Source: Gammaproteobacteria bacterium (lineage in GTDB: Bacteria > Pseudomonadota > Gammaproteobacteria > UBA12402). Taken from it: a stretch of 8,007 bases of DNA. This document shows, piece by piece, positions 6,694 through 8,007 of this stretch. A program made the translations under genes and the position numbers. Position 1 is the stretch's first letter. Each line of letters begins with the position of its first letter. Under the pieces are notes generated by a model, which was given only the letters and a program-made list of their open reading frames with translations, was not told the origin of the DNA and searched no databases. The DNA is taken from contig JANQHY010000213.1 in NCBI GenBank assembly GCA_028282395.1, positions 1-8,007 of the forward strand, in the 5' to 3' direction.

Positions 6694-6870
6694 TCATGAT
6701 TTGTCTAATCTAATAGCAAACCATTGGTCAAGACCAATAAAATAGACGTCGGTGTGTTGATAGTTATTGTTGGTGATGGTTGCGAAGAGTGAAAGTTTGT
6801 TATCAATTGTTCCGAAAGTGATCCAAGATGGATAGAGTGATTTCTTACAAAGCCCAGCAATTAGCCAATT
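6694..6870 (-). pseudogene. possible gene remnant: 58-codon open frame without start, abutting tRNA-Lys
   Basis: On the minus strand an open frame runs from just after the tRNA CCA end to TGA at 6694-6696. It contains no ATG or GTG and has no ribosome binding site. Its translation looks protein-like, with strings such as SLYPSWITFGTIDNK and TDVYFIGLDQWFAIRLD, and it could be the C-terminal leftover of a gene broken by an event at the tRNA. A 58-codon open frame in AT-rich DNA can also arise by chance. I do not recognise a family. The rest of 6680-6874 shows only the short inverted repeat at 6723-6738. Confidence 0.2.
6723..6738. repeat. short inverted repeat between the giant gene and tRNA-Lys
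   Basis: ATTGGTC-AA-GACCAAT is a perfect pair of 7-base arms around two bases. It lies 43 bases after the stop of the giant gene. It is followed by AAAA on the plus strand and by GGTTTG on the minus strand, so it lacks the T-run of a standard intrinsic terminator in either direction. It could be a weak terminator hairpin between converging transcripts, or a chance palindrome. Confidence 0.25.
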
Positions 6871-6874
6871 TTAA

Positions 6875-6950
6875 TGGTGGGTTGCCAGGGACTCGAACCC
6901 TGAACCGACGGATTAAGAGTCCGCAGCTCTACCAATTGAGCTAGCAACCC
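6875..6950 (-). tRNA. tRNA-Lys (anticodon CUU)
   Basis: This is a complete 76-base cloverleaf. The acceptor GGGTTGC pairs with GCAACCC, followed by discriminator A and an encoded CCA (6875-6877). The D arm is GCTC/GAGC around AATTGGTA. The anticodon arm GCGGA/TCCGT encloses the loop CTCTTAA, giving anticodon CTT, which reads the lysine codon AAG. The T arm CAGGG/CCCTG encloses TTCGAGT. All stems are fully paired, allowing one G-U pair. It lies 43 bases downstream of the coaBC stop on the same strand and may be expressed from its own promoter or by read-through; no strong promoter stands out in 6951-6993. Its 3' end faces the AT-rich accessory region, the usual orientation for an integration site, but no repeated copy of the tRNA 3' end is visible in this window. 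Confidence 0.97.
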
Positions 6951-6993
6951 ATATCGTAGCTAGTCTCTTATGGTAACAAATTGGCTTGACTAG

Positions 6994-8007
6994 TTAAACC
7001 GTCGATTTCTGTTGTGATAGCTGCATTAGGCGATATTTTTCTGCAATGAGAGTAATAAGTTGCTGGGCTAGTAGCGGCTTAGCAGCTTGTGGCAGATCAA
7101 TTTGCTCGCCGCTGCGTGTCAGTACAGTCACTTCATTATTGTCACCTCCCATTGGCCAATGGCCCACATGGTTGGCAATAATCATATCTGCTCCTTTACG
7201 CGCCAGTTTGTTACGGCTATTTTCCAGGTAGTTGTCAGTTTCAGCAGAGAAACCGATAGTGAAAGCGGCATGGTTGCTGTTTGCCACTGTCTGCAGAATA
7301 TCGGGATTAGCGACCAGCTTCAGCATGAGGGAGTCACCAGTAGATTTAATTTTATTGCTGTTATAATTGGCAGGGCGATAGTTAGCAACTGCAGCAGCAG
7401 CGATGAAAATATCACAGGGCATGGCGGCATTAACCGCTTTGTGCATCTGTTCGGCAGTAGTCACGGCAATACGTTCAACACCAGGAGGGCAGTCGAGATG
7501 AGTGGGGCCGCTGATTAGAGTCGTCTTTCCGCCGGCTGCAGTAGCCGCTTGAGCGAGGGCATAACCCATTTTGCCGGCGCTGTGGTTGCTCAGGTAGCGA
7601 ATAGGGTCGAGTGCCTCCTCTGTGGGGCCGGCACTGATAACGATGCTTTTCCCTTTAAGAATCTGTGGTATGAATTTCTGCTGTAACTGAGCCACCATTA
7701 CATCGGGTTCAACTAAGCGGCCAGGACCGTTTTCATGACAGGCCTGCTCGCCAATAGCAGGTTCAACGACCTGCATACCATATTGGCGCAGGTGTTTGAC
7801 ATTATTCTGTGTGCTTGGTTTTAGCCACATCTTGCTGTTCATAGCTGGGGCAACAACAGTAGTGGCTTCGCTGGCGACCACCAGTGTCGTTAGCAAGTCA
7901 TCAGCCATACCATGGGCAAGCTTAGCGATACAGTTTGCTGAGGCGGGATAAATAGCAATAATATCAGCCCAGCGCGCCAGTTTAATATGGCCAATTTCTG
8001 CTTCAAA
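6994..8007 (-). CDS. coaBC: bifunctional phosphopantothenoylcysteine decarboxylase / phosphopantothenate-cysteine ligase CoaBC, partial
   Basis: The last 337 residues are visible; about 65 N-terminal residues lie beyond the right edge, judged from the usual length of about 400. CoaBC carries out two successive steps of coenzyme A synthesis in the cytoplasm: CTP-dependent joining of 4'-phosphopantothenate to cysteine, then FMN-dependent decarboxylation to 4'-phosphopantetheine. The decarboxylase part shows EIGHIKLARWAD (4-15 of the visible fragment), PASAN (21-25), ADDLLTT (35-41), the PAMNSKMW motif (54-61) with the catalytic Asn, and the clamp Cys in ACHENGPGR (89-97). The ligase part shows SAGPTEEALDPIRYLSNHSA (125-144), LISGP (164-168), AAAVANYRP (204-212), KIKS with the conserved Lys (219-222), NPDIL (234-238), GFSAET (252-257) and NNEVTVL (290-296). 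The gene is clearly richer in GC than the genes to its left, consistent with core chromosome. tRNA-Lys follows on the same strand. Confidence 0.96.
   Translation of the reverse strand, partial: FEAEIGHIKLARWADIIAIYPASANCIAKLAHGMADDLLTTLVVASEATTVVAPAMNSKMWLKPSTQNNVKHLRQYGMQVVEPAIGEQACHENGPGRLVEPDVMVAQLQQKFIPQILKGKSIVISAGPTEEALDPIRYLSNHSAGKMGYALAQAATAAGGKTTLISGPTHLDCPPGVERIAVTTAEQMHKAVNAAMPCDIFIAAAAVANYRPANYNSNKIKSTGDSLMLKLVANPDILQTVANSNHAAFTIGFSAETDNYLENSRNKLARKGADMIIANHVGHWPMGGDNNEVTVLTRSGEQIDLPQAAKPLLAQQLITLIAEKYRLMQLSQQKSTV

Noticed and set aside
6723..6742. Intrinsic terminator of the giant gene
   Set aside because: The hairpin is short with almost no loop and is followed by A residues rather than a T-run on the plus strand, so only an inverted repeat is claimed.
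7087..7518. Plus-strand open frame of 143 codons
   Set aside because: It is antisense to coaBC, whose family motifs are unmistakable across the same stretch. Long antisense frames are expected opposite GC-richer coding sequence.
1..8007. CRISPR array, insertion sequence or toxin-antitoxin module
   Set aside because: No regularly spaced short direct repeats, no transposase-like frame with terminal inverted repeats and no pair of small overlapping genes were found.

Overview
The window looks like gammaproteobacterial chromosome. The right end holds a conserved housekeeping block on the minus strand: the C-terminal five-sixths of coaBC (coenzyme A biosynthesis), followed by a complete tRNA-Lys(CUU) gene with encoded CCA. 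Everything left of the tRNA is much more AT-rich. Hand counts on sample 60-base lines give about 25-27% GC in the hydrolase and ankyrin genes against about 55% in coaBC. The AT-rich part carries accessory-type genes, so it reads as a variable region whose edge lies at the tRNA. A giant ankyrin-type protein suggests a lineage that interacts with eukaryotic hosts (Legionellales or Piscirickettsia-like would fit), but nothing here fixes the genus.

Layout. (1) 1-537, minus: an alpha/beta hydrolase cut by the window edge, starting at GTG. (2) 538-782: a divergent intergenic region with two related inverted repeats; one overlaps the -35 box of a good minus-strand promoter. (3) 783-1517, plus: a class I SAM-dependent methyltransferase. 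(4) 1729-2493, plus: a YdcF/ElyC/SanA-type (DUF218) inner-membrane protein with two N-terminal membrane helices. (5) 2666-6679, plus: a 1337-residue protein with an unrecognised N-terminal region, a basic linker, a long helical-repeat (ankyrin-like) domain and an unrecognised C-terminal region. (6) 6680-6874: no confident gene, but a 58-codon open frame without a start codon abuts the tRNA 3' end. (7) 6875-6950, minus: tRNA-Lys. (8) 6994-8007, minus: coaBC, partial.

The most interesting object is the giant protein. Its repeat domain is a higher-order tandem array: a unit of about 210 residues, itself made of about six helical-hairpin modules, is present three times in full, with a partial fourth copy after it and traces of one before it. 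Its N-terminus contains a Cys-Phe-Leu-Asn-Ala-Val box resembling the nucleophile box of deubiquitinating cysteine proteases, with candidate histidines about 165-205 residues later. Together with ankyrin-type repeats and a lysine/arginine-rich linker, this makes a secreted host-directed effector a testable idea, but it is inference only. The four plus/minus accessory genes have separate intergenic gaps (172-245 bases), so there is no clear operon, and no shared pathway can be claimed.
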